From Bacterioplanoides sp. SCSIO 12839 (GTDB taxonomy: Bacteria; Pseudomonadota; Gammaproteobacteria; Pseudomonadales; Oceanobacteraceae), in NCBI RefSeq assembly GCF_024397975.1, contig NZ_CP073745.1, positions 3,250,501 to 3,314,500 of the forward strand: a stretch of DNA of 64,000 nucleotides. The letters are read 5' to 3'. Positions within the stretch are counted from its first letter, which is position 1. Each line of letters opens with the position of its first letter. The notes under the pieces are model-generated. The model was not told where the DNA came from. It saw nothing but the letters and a program-made list of their open reading frames with translations, and ran no database searches. A program made the position numbers and the translations under genes. Below are positions 7,151 to 16,956 of this stretch, one piece after another.

Positions 7151-7984
7151 TTAGCGGTCACCAGCCACTTCCAATGCATCATAAATACGACCAGGATAAT
7201 CACCGATAATACCATCCACACCCATATCAATAGAGCGTTCGATATGGCTTTGCTTATTAACAGTCCAAACATCCACGGTCACACCTTTTTTCTGAAAAAA
7301 GCGCACATATGGCTTCGTTGTAATCGCATACGGCAACTGTGCAACATCAAACTTTGGTTTGTATGCCCATCCCCAACCTGAGCTCCAGGCCAGACTTGCA
7401 CCAACCAGTTCGCCAATGGTTGCACTGGTTTTCACCTGGCCATCACTCACCTTGCGGAAATGCTTCATTGCTTTTTTGTTCTGACAAGCAACAACGACAC
7501 GATCTTGTAACTGATAAGCAGAAATAACTTCCCACAGCTTCTCTGCCAGATCTTTATCATTGGCTTTCATTTCAATATTGAAGCGCTCGTGTGGGTACAG
7601 CTCAAATAATTCACTTAAGCTCAGCAATACGAGACCTTGATTACGGAATGGATAAGTTTCACCGTCATCCAACGTAAACTCATGACCAGCATCTAACTGC
7701 TTAATTTCTGCCAGGGTCAGGTCTTCGATTTCATCGTCAATACCGACGTTGCGAACCAGGTCCGCATCGTGGTTGATAATAATGCGGTTATCCCCTGACA
7801 GATGCACATCCAGCTCCAACACATCAGCCCCCTGTTCTAAAGCTTTATCAAAAGCCAGCTGCGTGCTTTGAGGGTATTCACCCGAAGCACCACGGTGAGC
7901 AAGAATTTCGATTGCGAATACCTGAGTATGGGCAACAGCCGTGAGAATAGCGCCAGCAGCAAACTGGCTTATTGTTTTAATCAT
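7151..7984 (-). CDS. Exported glycerophosphodiester phosphodiesterase
   Basis: A 277-residue protein with a signal peptide (about 1-24), then the GDPD barrel. LAHRGASGEYPQST carries catalytic H30/R31, ELDVHLS carries metal ligands E57 and D59, and INHDADL carries catalytic H72. Near the C-terminus VDVWTVNK and GVDGIIGDYPG are typical. The family hydrolyses glycerophosphodiesters (deacylated phospholipids) to glycerol-3-phosphate plus an alcohol. The signal peptide places it in the periplasm, like GlpQ, though the length is nearer the short UgpQ type. AAGGA precedes the ATG. It is the first of several secreted phosphoesterases in this region. Confidence 0.92.
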   Translation of the reverse strand: MIKTISQFAAGAILTAVAHTQVFAIEILAHRGASGEYPQSTQLAFDKALEQGADVLELDVHLSGDNRIIINHDADLVRNVGIDDEIEDLTLAEIKQLDAGHEFTLDDGETYPFRNQGLVLLSLSELFELYPHERFNIEMKANDKDLAEKLWEVISAYQLQDRVVVACQNKKAMKHFRKVSDGQVKTSATIGELVGASLAWSSGWGWAYKPKFDVAQLPYAITTKPYVRFFQKKGVTVDVWTVNKQSHIERSIDMGVDGIIGDYPGRIYDALEVAGDR

Positions 7985-8222
7985 TGTTGAAGTCCTTATG
8001 TTGTGGTGTTTATTATTATTTTAAAAAACACTTATGAAACTAATGTTTAGTGTTGATTACATTTATCATTTAACAACACAGCTTGCCTGGGTTAGGCAAG
8101 CAGCAGGATTCAGAGAGTACACAGAAAAGCTAATGGTTAAACATCATATGAGCTTTAAAATTTCCACAATAGCTCACAATAAGATATTGGCATTTTTTAA
8201 CCAATATCAAAGCCCACATAGC

Positions 8223-8660
8223 TTAGCTAAATAGGCCTTTAATAATCAGGCTAGTCACAAGTAGCTGACTTTTAAAATAACCATCAGTACAAGGTAATTC
8301 TTTATCTTTATTGCAACAGAATATTCTGGCCTGAGACATTGGCAACTGTTCAGCAGAAACAAAGTTACGCACAGGTAAAAACGATAATAGTCCAAACAGA
8401 GTTGCAACTACCGGATCACCACACGTTTTACAGGTTCCCCGCTGCAAAGCAAAAAGATGTTTATGCTTTTTAAATTCAATCGCTGATTCAGATAAAACCT
8501 GCACATTTTTCGAAGTTACAACAGCAACATCGGCACAATTCGACTGGTAAATTTTCTGGCAAATTGAGCAATGGCAATAAAAGCGTGCAATCGGTTTCTG
8601 GCCAACATCAACGCGGCACTGGCCACATGAGCAACTGGAGTTGAGTTTTACATTAACCAT
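8223..8660 (-). CDS. GFA/CENP-V domain zinc protein
   Basis: A 145-residue protein from the ATG at 8660, which has an AAGG site upstream; an in-frame GTG at 8669 is the alternative. Cys motifs of the glutathione-dependent formaldehyde-activating (GFA) fold are present: SCSCGQC, then YCHCSICQK, then GTCKTCGDPV. These would bind two zinc ions. Enzymatic activity has been questioned for many GFA family members, so a formaldehyde role is not implied, although a class III alcohol dehydrogenase gene begins at the left edge. No neighbour suggests a pathway. Confidence 0.85.
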   Translation of the reverse strand: MVNVKLNSSCSCGQCRVDVGQKPIARFYCHCSICQKIYQSNCADVAVVTSKNVQVLSESAIEFKKHKHLFALQRGTCKTCGDPVVATLFGLLSFLPVRNFVSAEQLPMSQARIFCCNKDKELPCTDGYFKSQLLVTSLIIKGLFS

Positions 8661-8765
8661 CGCTTTCACCCTTACTAAAAAATACGTTCATTGCTGATTA
8701 TACGCTCTTGCTACTGTGTCACATGCTTAGTGGTATCGATATCGTCATAGTGTATCAAAAACACA

Positions 8766-8787
8766 AAAGGCACCCGAAGGTGCCTTT
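8766..8787 (-). terminator. Rho-independent terminator of the PI-PLC/EEP gene
   Basis: Stem AAAGGCACC / GGTGCCTTT with loop CGAA, followed on the minus strand by TTTTGTGTTTTT. It lies about 25 bases after the stop of the 979-residue gene. Confidence 0.85.
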
Positions 8788-8811
8788 CCAGAGGTCGAAC
8801 CTAGCCGGATA

Positions 8812-11751
8812 CTATCGACTTCCCCAACTGAAGCTCTGATTAGCATTGCCAGTAGGATACCACAACAACAGATTTGCTCCGTTACTGGTATCTGAGTGAG
8901 ATAGATCCAGAGCAAGGCCATGGTTTTTACGTGGACGAATCGTATCGCCAACAAAATCCCACTTCAGGTTAATATGGTCAACACATGGATGCATCACCAC
9001 ATTCGTACCAGCAGAATTTCCATTCGTGCTGTCTAAGCACATGTTGCGATTGTGTTTACTCCGAATAAAACCTGTCGACTCTTCATAGCCCCATTTTTGC
9101 CATGCAGCTGGATTCCAGCAATCCCAGACATAAGCATTTGCATGAATCTCGTTATTGGCCAATTTATCCGCCGGTACGTCCATGCATTTACCCATTACCT
9201 TAAGTTCGCGGAAATCAGTAAACTGAATTTTGCTCATGTTCAGTGTTTGATATTGCTTAAAGTCTCCCGCATGACTATGGCTACCTGTAGCATTAAAAGT
9301 ACCCGTCGCAACAGCATTGTCGTTACTGTAAGAATAAGCCTGATAGATACCGACATCCGCATCGGCACCAGAGCCAGAATCATCCCATACTTCAAAACTG
9401 CCGCCCAGGGTCAACAGGCCACGCCATACACAGCGCATATCATTCGAGTCTGGTTTTGCGCCACTCGTCGCCAAAAATCCTAAACACTGATAGCCTGCTG
9501 GTGCGACTGGTTTCCACAAAGAAACATCCTGATCAGCACCCGACCCTGCATCCCGCCATACTCGAGAATATCCGGCAGGTTTTGCTAAAGCGCCACTGCC
9601 ATCATCTTTTGCAACCAGTACAGATGGATTACTTGGCTTGTTATGACTGCCAACAGCGTAATCGCCCAAACGATAAAATCCATCAACACCATTCGGACGC
9701 CAGATAGACACATCATCATCCGCACCGGAACCCGCATCAGTCCATATGCGGTCAAAACCTAAAGCATGTTCAACCTGTAGACGATAATCTTCCGGTATAT
9801 CGATACCTCCACTCAGAGAAGCCAGGTTGCTTTCTTCAAACTGAATATCTGCCCAGATCGGTACATGGTCTGACAAAACACTGCTGTCACGGCATTCTGA
9901 ACCACACAGATCTGCAGTTAAAACTTTACCGCCTTTAACGAAGATAAAGTCCAGTAGTAACGTCCAGTCGTTATCAACCAAACCCGCTTCTGAAGTAATA
10001 CGCTTGTGAGTCGCAAGATCATCATGGGCATCGGTGTAGTTATCGTCAAAGATCGGATTCAGAGAAATATCATGCAACCCCAGAGGATCCGCAAAAATAT
10101 GGCCAACAGCGTTTAAGTCACCACCGAGAATACGTGTAAACGGTTTGCTCTTGGCGTGATAAACCATTTCCGCATGCTGGCCTTTGCGAGCATTGTCACC
10201 GGGAATGCCGAATGGCGATGCCGAATGCGTTGAATACACATGAACAATATCATCACCCACTTTCAGGTCTGCAACCACAAAAGAACGGCCGGTATCCGTT
10301 TCGCCGGTACCCGGGAAGCTGGAGTGCTGAGCCTTGAAACGTACCTTGGAAACATTACCCATTGGGTAGCGGGAAACGATGGCGTTGCCCGTCTGGCAGC
10401 TGGCACTATCACCATCTTCGTTGGCATTCACATAGTATGCATTAAATGCTTTGGCATATTCACGAGCGGTATTGCGGCCTGAGCCACAACCATCACCACG
10501 AACCGTTTCACTTAATAAAATAACGTCCGGCCCTTGCTCACCAAATTGCTCTTTCAGGTAATTCACCTGATTTTGAATGCGCTCCGCTGAAGGACGCAGC
10601 ACGTTGTAGCTCACAACAGATAAAGAACTTTTAGGAGCAGGCTCGTCAATCGCAAACTGATCACCTTCAACCAGACATTTGCCGCTGGCGCAGAGATTTA
10701 CACTCTCGTCCGTCGCCTGCCCCCAGGAAAATTCGTCAAAGTGATAATCAGACAAATCATTCAGGTTGATGATGTTATTGATCAGACGTTCGCCCGGGAA
10801 GTCCGTCATTACCATACCGGTGAAACCACCCTGCTCAATATAATCGGCGGTTAACGTATTGGTACCTTCAAATGAAATGGTACAAATGCCGATAAAACAG
10901 GTTGTACGAGGAAAGTCTGGATAAGAGTTTTTCCAGCCGGGGGTCGTTAAGCCCGTCGCCAAACGCGGAGCTGATGTACCCGGACTTGAGTGACCACTCA
11001 CAACAAAATAAGGGAAAGAGCCATTCGCACCACTCAAATAGTTCATATAAATGGTATCGCGATCACCGTTCGTTGCCTTATTAATATGGTTTTTTACCGA
11101 GGTCCATTTATCGTAAAGATCCCAATTAGTTGTCAGCGAGAAATCATCCTGAATATCCAGGCTGCTGTATGGGATACCATAATCTGCACCGCCAAATTCC
11201 TGCATAATCACGAACTTGCCACGAATTTCGTCCAGCGTTGGATTGTCGCTATGGCCCGTATAATGACGCTCTCCCTGATTCAGCAAATACTCATCCAGCG
11301 TATCGTTATAGCTGCGGCTATTGCCAGAGCCATCGGTTCGCTTCAGGCGGAATAAAACTGTTTCACTCGGGTTGGCGGCTAAGAAATCGTTAATATCGCG
11401 CAACACATCGTCGAAGTAGGTATCCTGATCAATAATGCCATGGTGCATACGGTAACGATTATTGACATGGCGAACACGCATATCAAATACACGCAATCCA
11501 GAATTCAACTGCTGCATCAGTGTCATGGTCTGGTTCTGCCAAATGTCACCAGATTTAATCGACATGGTGTCATGAGTACCCGGCAGCGATAATTCACTGA
11601 CCCGTTTTTCACCCGGAACCCGAGCCATCCACTGTGGCTGATTACCAACCGCTTTGTAGTCATGACTATAGGCTTCATCGTTATGAGCGTATGCCGCAGG
11701 GATCGATGAGAGCACCCCTGCAACAGCGGCTGCGATGATTGTTTTTTTCAT
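8812..11751 (-). CDS. Secreted PI-PLC-like / EEP phosphodiesterase / beta-trefoil multidomain protein
   Basis: A 979-residue protein with a signal peptide (about 1-22). (a) Residues about 45-335 form a PI-PLC X-type barrel with catalytic-type H60 (LPGTHDTMS) and H104 (MHHGII). (b) Residues about 375-640 form an endonuclease/exonuclease/phosphatase fold: N383 in VSYNVL, E415, H509 in STHS, D545/N547 in GGDLNAVG, D628/H629 in SDHVPIW. (c) Residues about 660-805 contain three copies of a DxGSGADxDVxIW-like motif, as in Vps62/DUF946-type modules. (d) Residues about 850-979 form a ricin-type beta-trefoil with Cys-containing repeats (GKCMDV, NMCLD). It probably attacks phospholipids or related phosphodiesters outside the cell and binds glycans. 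The ATG has AGGA upstream. It is divergent from an AraC regulator. Confidence 0.85.
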   Translation of the reverse strand: MKKTIIAAAVAGVLSSIPAAYAHNDEAYSHDYKAVGNQPQWMARVPGEKRVSELSLPGTHDTMSIKSGDIWQNQTMTLMQQLNSGLRVFDMRVRHVNNRYRMHHGIIDQDTYFDDVLRDINDFLAANPSETVLFRLKRTDGSGNSRSYNDTLDEYLLNQGERHYTGHSDNPTLDEIRGKFVIMQEFGGADYGIPYSSLDIQDDFSLTTNWDLYDKWTSVKNHINKATNGDRDTIYMNYLSGANGSFPYFVVSGHSSPGTSAPRLATGLTTPGWKNSYPDFPRTTCFIGICTISFEGTNTLTADYIEQGGFTGMVMTDFPGERLINNIINLNDLSDYHFDEFSWGQATDESVNLCASGKCLVEGDQFAIDEPAPKSSLSVVSYNVLRPSAERIQNQVNYLKEQFGEQGPDVILLSETVRGDGCGSGRNTAREYAKAFNAYYVNANEDGDSASCQTGNAIVSRYPMGNVSKVRFKAQHSSFPGTGETDTGRSFVVADLKVGDDIVHVYSTHSASPFGIPGDNARKGQHAEMVYHAKSKPFTRILGGDLNAVGHIFADPLGLHDISLNPIFDDNYTDAHDDLATHKRITSEAGLVDNDWTLLLDFIFVKGGKVLTADLCGSECRDSSVLSDHVPIWADIQFEESNLASLSGGIDIPEDYRLQVEHALGFDRIWTDAGSGADDDVSIWRPNGVDGFYRLGDYAVGSHNKPSNPSVLVAKDDGSGALAKPAGYSRVWRDAGSGADQDVSLWKPVAPAGYQCLGFLATSGAKPDSNDMRCVWRGLLTLGGSFEVWDDSGSGADADVGIYQAYSYSNDNAVATGTFNATGSHSHAGDFKQYQTLNMSKIQFTDFRELKVMGKCMDVPADKLANNEIHANAYVWDCWNPAAWQKWGYEESTGFIRSKHNRNMCLDSTNGNSAGTNVVMHPCVDHINLKWDFVGDTIRPRKNHGLALDLSHSDTSNGANLLLWYPTGNANQSFSWGSR

Positions 11752-12108
11752 GTCGCGTCCTCGTGAAAGAAGTCGTTATTTTTATTAGATAAAGCACTAA
11801 TGCCGGCAACACATTAACCATTCAGACCACGACATTTGGCGCCTTGGTGTGATCAAGGATGCACATTGTGCTTCGTTGTTAATTCCCGACGTACCTGTGC
11901 AAAAAACGGATTCAACCACTCCTTTCTTCTGAGGTAACCAGCATATCAGGCCAAAAACAGACAAATTGGATCAGACCAGACAAGCGGCCCATTTCGAAAC
12001 AAACGTACCAGGTTGATTTTATGTATTTATCGTGCAAAGGAATTGATAATTAGTGCATGCAATTGCATTATCAAAACAGTCAGCAGTATTGAAATCAGTG
12101 TTCCCTTC
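11752..12108. other. Divergent intergenic region between PI-PLC/EEP gene and AraC regulator
   Basis: 357 bases without a convincing gene. It should hold the promoters for both divergent genes. Visible features are AT-rich stretches at 11775-11792 and 12013-12045 and a palindrome-rich segment near 12053-12068 (TGCATGCAATTGCA). I cannot single out promoter hexamers or an AraC-type direct repeat with confidence. An in-frame TTG extension of the regulator at 12013 has no ribosome-binding site and is not accepted. Confidence 0.5.
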
Positions 12109-13134
12109 ATGAAGCAAGATCAAACGGCCACCCTGCGTTATGTTCACGTTATCCTTCAACACCTAAAGCGTAATGGGTTTAAACGATCCGACTTTTTAAA
12201 AAGCCTGGGAATCCCTATTGATTTCATGAAGGGGGAAACCATGCGCTTACCCGTGAGCACGATTGAGTATATCTGGCTGAAAGCACGTGACTTAACCAAC
12301 AGCAATGCTCTTGGTATTGAGTGCGCAGAACCTATCGTGCTGAGTGACTATGGCGTCATGGCTCCCTATTGGATGAGCTGTTCTGATTTGTGGGAAGCCT
12401 TCGGTGGCAGTCGTCGTTATGAAAAGCTGATGCACACGGGTATGCAAGGTCAGCTGGAAACAATTTCAAACGATACAGTGCGTTATACCTCAAAAATTCA
12501 GGCAACCGATCCATGGGTCTGCAGTGCTTTCACCGAGTTTGATTTTTTATCGATTCTGCGTATTGGCCAACAGCTGGTATCCTCTGAGAACCAATCACAG
12601 GTTCGATTGAAAAAGGTCATTTTTTCCCACTCTGCCAATGCTGATCACAGCTATTACGAGCAGCTATTTAATTGTCCTGTTGTTTTCAACAGCAACAAAA
12701 ATGAAATCCATATCGATAAACATGTAATCAACCTTCCGGTTCACTCTCCCGATCCGATTATCAAAGAGGTGATAAGAAATACGGTTAACGAGTTGATTCA
12801 TAAAACGATTGACGAGTCCGTTTCGTCTCAGGTAGAGAAACAACTGCATTTTGCATTAGCTCAAAACACCCCGGTTAAACTCCCGGATATTGCTGCCAAC
12901 ATGAGCATCAGCCCATCAACGTTAAAACGGAAAATACAAGAAGAAGGAACAACATTCAGTGACATTGATAAAAAAGTAAAATTATCTGAGGCCAAAAAGA
13001 TGATTTACGAAAATCACTTATCCATTGAACAAATTGCTTCTTTACTGCAATACAAAGACAGCACGTCCTTTCATCGTGCCTTTAAATCATGGACAGGTGA
13101 TACCCCCAACGAATTCCGAAAGAAGAAAAAATAG
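12109..13134 (+). CDS. AraC-family transcriptional regulator (arabinose-binding-like N-terminal domain type)
   Basis: A 341-residue protein from the ATG at 12109. The N-terminal 200 residues fit the PF12625-type domain found in OruR/ArgR-like AraC regulators (SLGIPIDFMKGETMRLPVS, SDYGVMAPYWMSCSDLWEAF). The C-terminal 100 residues are the double helix-turn-helix: LPDIAANMSISPSTLKRKIQ, then LSIEQIASLLQYKDSTSFHR and FKSWTGDTPNEFR, the classic AraC signature. It lies between and next to two secreted phosphoesterase genes, one divergent and one downstream on the same strand, so both are its likely targets. The inducer is unknown. Confidence 0.92.
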   Translation: MKQDQTATLRYVHVILQHLKRNGFKRSDFLKSLGIPIDFMKGETMRLPVSTIEYIWLKARDLTNSNALGIECAEPIVLSDYGVMAPYWMSCSDLWEAFGGSRRYEKLMHTGMQGQLETISNDTVRYTSKIQATDPWVCSAFTEFDFLSILRIGQQLVSSENQSQVRLKKVIFSHSANADHSYYEQLFNCPVVFNSNKNEIHIDKHVINLPVHSPDPIIKEVIRNTVNELIHKTIDESVSSQVEKQLHFALAQNTPVKLPDIAANMSISPSTLKRKIQEEGTTFSDIDKKVKLSEAKKMIYENHLSIEQIASLLQYKDSTSFHRAFKSWTGDTPNEFRKKKK

Positions 13135-13188
13135 CCGACTGAACCGACCTGTCATATCCGCTTCATTGTTTTACTTTTACACTCCCAA

Positions 13189-13204
13189 TCTGGACTAATC
13201 CAGA
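13189..13204. promoter_or_regulatory. Short palindrome upstream of the hemopexin phosphodiesterase
   Basis: TCTGGA-CTAA-TCCAGA, a perfect 6-bp dyad located 20 bases before the ATG at 13224. It could be an operator or an mRNA hairpin in the leader. It is too short to choose. Confidence 0.3.
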
Positions 13205-13223
13205 ATTCATCAGGAAAAGTAAA

Positions 13224-15038
13224 ATGAAAAATACATTCCGCCTTTGTGTTTGTCTCACAGCACTACTGATTCCACTAAGCGGCTATACTGCCTCAAAACC
13301 TCCCGCACCCGGCACAGGTGACTCCGTCACGCCACCGGTCGATAAAAGCGGAGATAAAAAAGTTCTGTTAATTGGTTTGGATGGCGTGCAGCTGGAACAA
13401 ATGCAACAAATTGCCACCCCCAATATGGATCGTCTGATCGTTCGCAAAGCGTATACCGGCGGCATAACAGGTACTCCGAGCGAGCAAGGCACATCCAGCG
13501 GTCCTGGCTGGTCAACCATCCTCACCGGTGTATGGGCCAATAAACACGGTGTTACATCCAATGGCTCCGGCTTAGCAAACCCACAATTTCCTAGTATTTT
13601 CAAACGTTTACGCAATGAATTACCCAGCGCAAAAATAGCCAGCGTTGTGAACTGGTCACAACCGAATACGCGCTACTTTCCGAATGATGTTGCCACTAAC
13701 GATGTGACATTAAGTGGCCTGAGTGATGCTGCTGTTACGACTAAAGGTGTTGAGCTGATTCAGTCTGGCTATGACTTTATTTTTCTGCATATTGATGACC
13801 CGGATGGCGCAGGCCATGGCCATGGTTTTGGCAGCCAGTACAGTGAATCTGTCCGCACAGCCGATAATCAGGTTGGGCAACTGTTAGATGCCGTTGATCA
13901 AAGTCCACATGACTGGCTGGTACTGGTTACCACAGACCATGGCCGCCAACCGGTTAGCGGGCGCAATCATGGAGATCAGACCAAAGAAGAAAAAACGATT
14001 TTTATTGCCTCAAATAAAACACTGAACAGTGAATTTAATACCGTACCGAGCGGCCTTAATAACCAGGATTTTTCCAATCTTTATGCACATCCTGCACAAA
14101 CCAGCCTGGTTCCTACCGCGCTGCGATATTTGGGTATCAGCATTGATCAAAACTGGCTGCTGGATGGCACCCCACTGCTCGGCGAAGCTGGTGTTCGCAA
14201 GTTATTACCAGCACAGGGTAACGATTTCGATATCACCTGGCTGGCTGAAGAGAATGGCAACATTGATATTTACCGCAACCAGGAGTTTGTTACTCAGGTC
14301 GCAGCAACTGAGTCCGGCTGGAGTGATGATGCAGAGCTGCAGGGCCTGACGGATTACAGCCTGGTGAAAAATAATACCCCGGCAGCAATTCGCCTGAATA
14401 AATCCAATATCACGGCCGCCGTTAGCTGGGACAGTACACGCGCTTATTTCTTCCGTGATGACAGTCGTTATATTCGTTACGCCAAAGTGCTGGATAAAGC
14501 AGATGGCGGCTTTCCTAAAACAACAAATAATGATTCCTGGCCGGGATTTGGCAATCAGGGAGCAGGTGTGATTGCGGCCTTTGAAAAACAGCTGGGCAGC
14601 AGTTATTACTTCTTCACCAATGGCCAGTATGTTCGTTACAACAACACACTGGATCGTGCTGACAGCGGCTATCCAAAAGCAATAAACAATAATACATGGC
14701 CTGGCCTGGGCGATTATGCCAACAAAATAACCGCTGCCTTACGTGGCAATGGTGACAAAGTCTACTTCTTCCTGAGTGACGGTCAGTATCTGCGTTTTGA
14801 TCTGAACAATGATCAGGTTGACGCAGGCTATCCTGCACCGGTTAACAACAACACCTGGCCAGGCCTGGGCGACCATGCCAAAGACATTCAGGCAGCGATT
14901 AAATGGAATAATGATCGTGCATATATCTTCCTGACGGGTCAGCGTTATATTCGTTATGATCTGGATGCTGATCGTGCAGACGCGGGTTATCCGGCCAAGG
15001 TGAATAACACCAGCTGGGAAGGTGTTCTCACTCCCTGA
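13224..15038 (+). CDS. Secreted type I phosphodiesterase/nucleotide pyrophosphatase-like enzyme with hemopexin-like repeats
   Basis: A 604-residue protein with a signal peptide (about 1-23) and a CAGGAAAAG ribosome-binding region. Residues about 45-310 form the alkaline-phosphatase-superfamily phosphodiesterase domain: D53 (LIGLDGV), nucleophile region S97/T98 (SGPGWSTILTG), D194/H198 (DDPDGAGHGHG), D238/H239 (TTDHGR), H249 (RNHGD), together a two-metal site. Residues about 395-604 carry four repeats of the type AYFFRDDSRYIRY ... GGFPKxxNNxSWPGFG, the hemopexin-like propeller pattern. It probably hydrolyses phosphodiesters or pyrophosphates outside the cytoplasm, with the propeller as a binding module. 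It follows an AraC regulator and may be co-regulated with the PI-PLC/EEP protein. Confidence 0.86.
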   Translation: MKNTFRLCVCLTALLIPLSGYTASKPPAPGTGDSVTPPVDKSGDKKVLLIGLDGVQLEQMQQIATPNMDRLIVRKAYTGGITGTPSEQGTSSGPGWSTILTGVWANKHGVTSNGSGLANPQFPSIFKRLRNELPSAKIASVVNWSQPNTRYFPNDVATNDVTLSGLSDAAVTTKGVELIQSGYDFIFLHIDDPDGAGHGHGFGSQYSESVRTADNQVGQLLDAVDQSPHDWLVLVTTDHGRQPVSGRNHGDQTKEEKTIFIASNKTLNSEFNTVPSGLNNQDFSNLYAHPAQTSLVPTALRYLGISIDQNWLLDGTPLLGEAGVRKLLPAQGNDFDITWLAEENGNIDIYRNQEFVTQVAATESGWSDDAELQGLTDYSLVKNNTPAAIRLNKSNITAAVSWDSTRAYFFRDDSRYIRYAKVLDKADGGFPKTTNNDSWPGFGNQGAGVIAAFEKQLGSSYYFFTNGQYVRYNNTLDRADSGYPKAINNNTWPGLGDYANKITAALRGNGDKVYFFLSDGQYLRFDLNNDQVDAGYPAPVNNNTWPGLGDHAKDIQAAIKWNNDRAYIFLTGQRYIRYDLDADRADAGYPAKVNNTSWEGVLTP

Positions 15039-15189
15039 CTGGTATTTCCACCATAGAAGTTAAGCGGCCTTTTTTCTTCAAGTGGCTCAACAATACGTCC
15101 TTTTGCTAAGTCGATTGTTGTGCCACTTATGCTATGATTTTACTTTGCAGTTCGTTTATTTGGGCAACCTGCCCAGCCAGAGGAATTTC

Positions 15190-16278
15190 ATGGGTCACGA
15201 GTCCGGTTCAGGCCAATCTATCTCTCAAACCACGCACAGTGGTGCTTCCAAAGCCACCCGCAGTGGCGAAAAATTTGTCAGCGAACATGGCTTTAATGCC
15301 ATTAAAGACGGGATTAAGTCGACGTCTGGCAATGCAGAAAAAGCCCCGATTGGCCGCAAACCTAAGTGGTTGCGCGCTCAGATTCCCGGAGGCCAGCGTT
15401 TTGAGGCCGTTAAAGCCAACGTACGCAGCAATAAACTCAGCACCGTTTGTGAAGAATCTCACTGCCCGAATATGGGCGAATGCTGGGCCAATGGTACAGC
15501 AACCATCATGGTAATGGGTTCAGTTTGTACTCGCGCCTGCCGCTTTTGTGCCGTGGATACTGGCAACCCAAAAGGCTGGCTGGACAAAGACGAACCTGCC
15601 AACACCGCCGAATCGGTTGAGCTGATGGGTTTACGTTACATCGTCTTAACATCCGTTGATCGTGACGATCTGGATGATGGTGGAGCAGCGCATTACGCCG
15701 CCTGTGTCAGCTCAATTAAACAACGTACACCGGAAGTTAAAGTCGAAGCGCTGACACCCGACTTTAACGGCGTAGAAGAACACGTCGCTTTGGTGGTCGA
15801 TTCCGGGCTGGACGTGTTTGCGCAAAACGTCGAAACGGTAGAACGACTGACTCACGAAGTACGCGATCCACGCGCGGGCTACCAGCAAACGCTGGACGTA
15901 TTAGCCTTTGCCAAGCGTCACAACCCAAACGTACTGGTGAAAACCAGCCTTATGGTCGGTATTGGGGAAACCGATGATGAAATCTACCAAACCATGGATG
16001 ATTTGCGCGCCATCGGTGTAGATATCCTGACGCTGGGCCAATATTTACGCCCAACCAAAAACCACCTGCCAGTGGATCGTTATGTCACACCGGAGCAGTT
16101 TAATCACTTCCGTGATGTGGGCTTAGAAAAAGGCTTTATGGAAGTGGCATCCGGGCCGATGGTGCGTTCCAGCTACCGTGCTGATCAGGTATTTGAGAAG
16201 AATAATCTGGGCATTGAGCTGCCTTCAGTACCGGGCGCGCCTGCTGCCGAGGCGCTGATCCCGATTAAAGCGGTTTAA
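15190..16278 (+). CDS. lipA: Lipoyl synthase
   Basis: A 362-residue radical-SAM enzyme that inserts two sulfurs into the octanoyl group on lipoyl domains. Auxiliary-cluster cysteines C87, C92 and C98 ([15 protein letters not shown]) and the radical-SAM CxxxCxxC (C113, C117, C120 in [10 protein letters not shown]) are present. The conserved Ser of RSSYRAD near the C-terminus that ligates the auxiliary cluster is also present. The ATG at 15190 has AGAGG six bases upstream; the in-frame GTG further upstream is not needed. The first 55 residues are a poorly conserved Ser/Gly-rich extension. It is convergent with lipB, whereas in Pseudomonas these genes lie in the same direction. Confidence 0.97.
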   Translation: MGHESGSGQSISQTTHSGASKATRSGEKFVSEHGFNAIKDGIKSTSGNAEKAPIGRKPKWLRAQIPGGQRFEAVKANVRSNKLSTVCEESHCPNMGECWANGTATIMVMGSVCTRACRFCAVDTGNPKGWLDKDEPANTAESVELMGLRYIVLTSVDRDDLDDGGAAHYAACVSSIKQRTPEVKVEALTPDFNGVEEHVALVVDSGLDVFAQNVETVERLTHEVRDPRAGYQQTLDVLAFAKRHNPNVLVKTSLMVGIGETDDEIYQTMDDLRAIGVDILTLGQYLRPTKNHLPVDRYVTPEQFNHFRDVGLEKGFMEVASGPMVRSSYRADQVFEKNNLGIELPSVPGAPAAEALIPIKAV

Positions 16279-16302
16279 TCACCGCTCTGCTGTACCGGCT
16301 TT

Positions 16303-16956
16303 TCAACTAGCTGAAGGCTCTTTAATCAGCTGACTGCTGTCGTAACCAAAGATAGTCACGAGCTGTGTCTGCAGCTCTGCCATCACGGCATCAAACGCTG
16401 GTTCGTCAGTCACTTCATCAACCACCCGGGTCATCTGCATATCCGAATAACCACACGGGTTAATACGGCGGAATGGCTCTAAATCCATATCAATATTTAA
16501 CGCCAGGCCATGAAACGAACGCCCCTGCTTGATTCTCAGGCCTAATGAGGCAATTTTACGGCCATTCGTGTAAACACCCGGCGCATCCTCGCGTGCAGCC
16601 GAGTCAATACCAAAGGTTTTTAATGTCGCCACCAGCGCGTCTTCGATATTGGACACCAGTTGGCGTGGCCCAAACCCTTTGCGCTTGATATCAATCAACA
16701 GATAAACCATCAATTGGCCCGGGCCATGATAGGTCACCTGACCGCCCCGGTTACTCTGAATCACCGGAATATCCCCCGGCATCAGAACATGCTCTGCCTT
16801 GCCCGCCTGCCCCTGGGTAAAAACCCGCTCATGCTGTAAAAACCACAACTCATCTTCTGTGTTCTGATCACGCCCGGCGGTAAAATCGACCATGCGTTGA
16901 TACATGGGTTGATAGTCTTGCAAGCCGGAAAAATGGCGGACAACAACAGAATTCAT
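16303..16956 (-). CDS. lipB: Octanoyl-[acyl-carrier-protein]:protein octanoyltransferase
   Basis: 217 residues, normal for LipB. It transfers octanoate from ACP to lipoyl domains, the step before LipA. Catalytic C168 ([14 protein letters not shown]) and K134 ([11 protein letters not shown]) are visible, as is the family signature [16 protein letters not shown]. It starts at the base where ybeD ends (1-base overlap), so the two are probably co-transcribed. The convergent neighbour is lipA. Confidence 0.97.
   Translation of the reverse strand: MNSVVVRHFSGLQDYQPMYQRMVDFTAGRDQNTEDELWFLQHERVFTQGQAGKAEHVLMPGDIPVIQSNRGGQVTYHGPGQLMVYLLIDIKRKGFGPRQLVSNIEDALVATLKTFGIDSAAREDAPGVYTNGRKIASLGLRIKQGRSFHGLALNIDMDLEPFRRINPCGYSDMQMTRVVDEVTDEPAFDAVMAELQTQLVTIFGYDSSQLIKEPSAS

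Noticed and set aside
8034-8234. 66-codon open frame after the glycerophosphodiesterase
   Set aside because: It overlaps the end of the GFA gene region, has no ribosome-binding site and no recognisable protein character.
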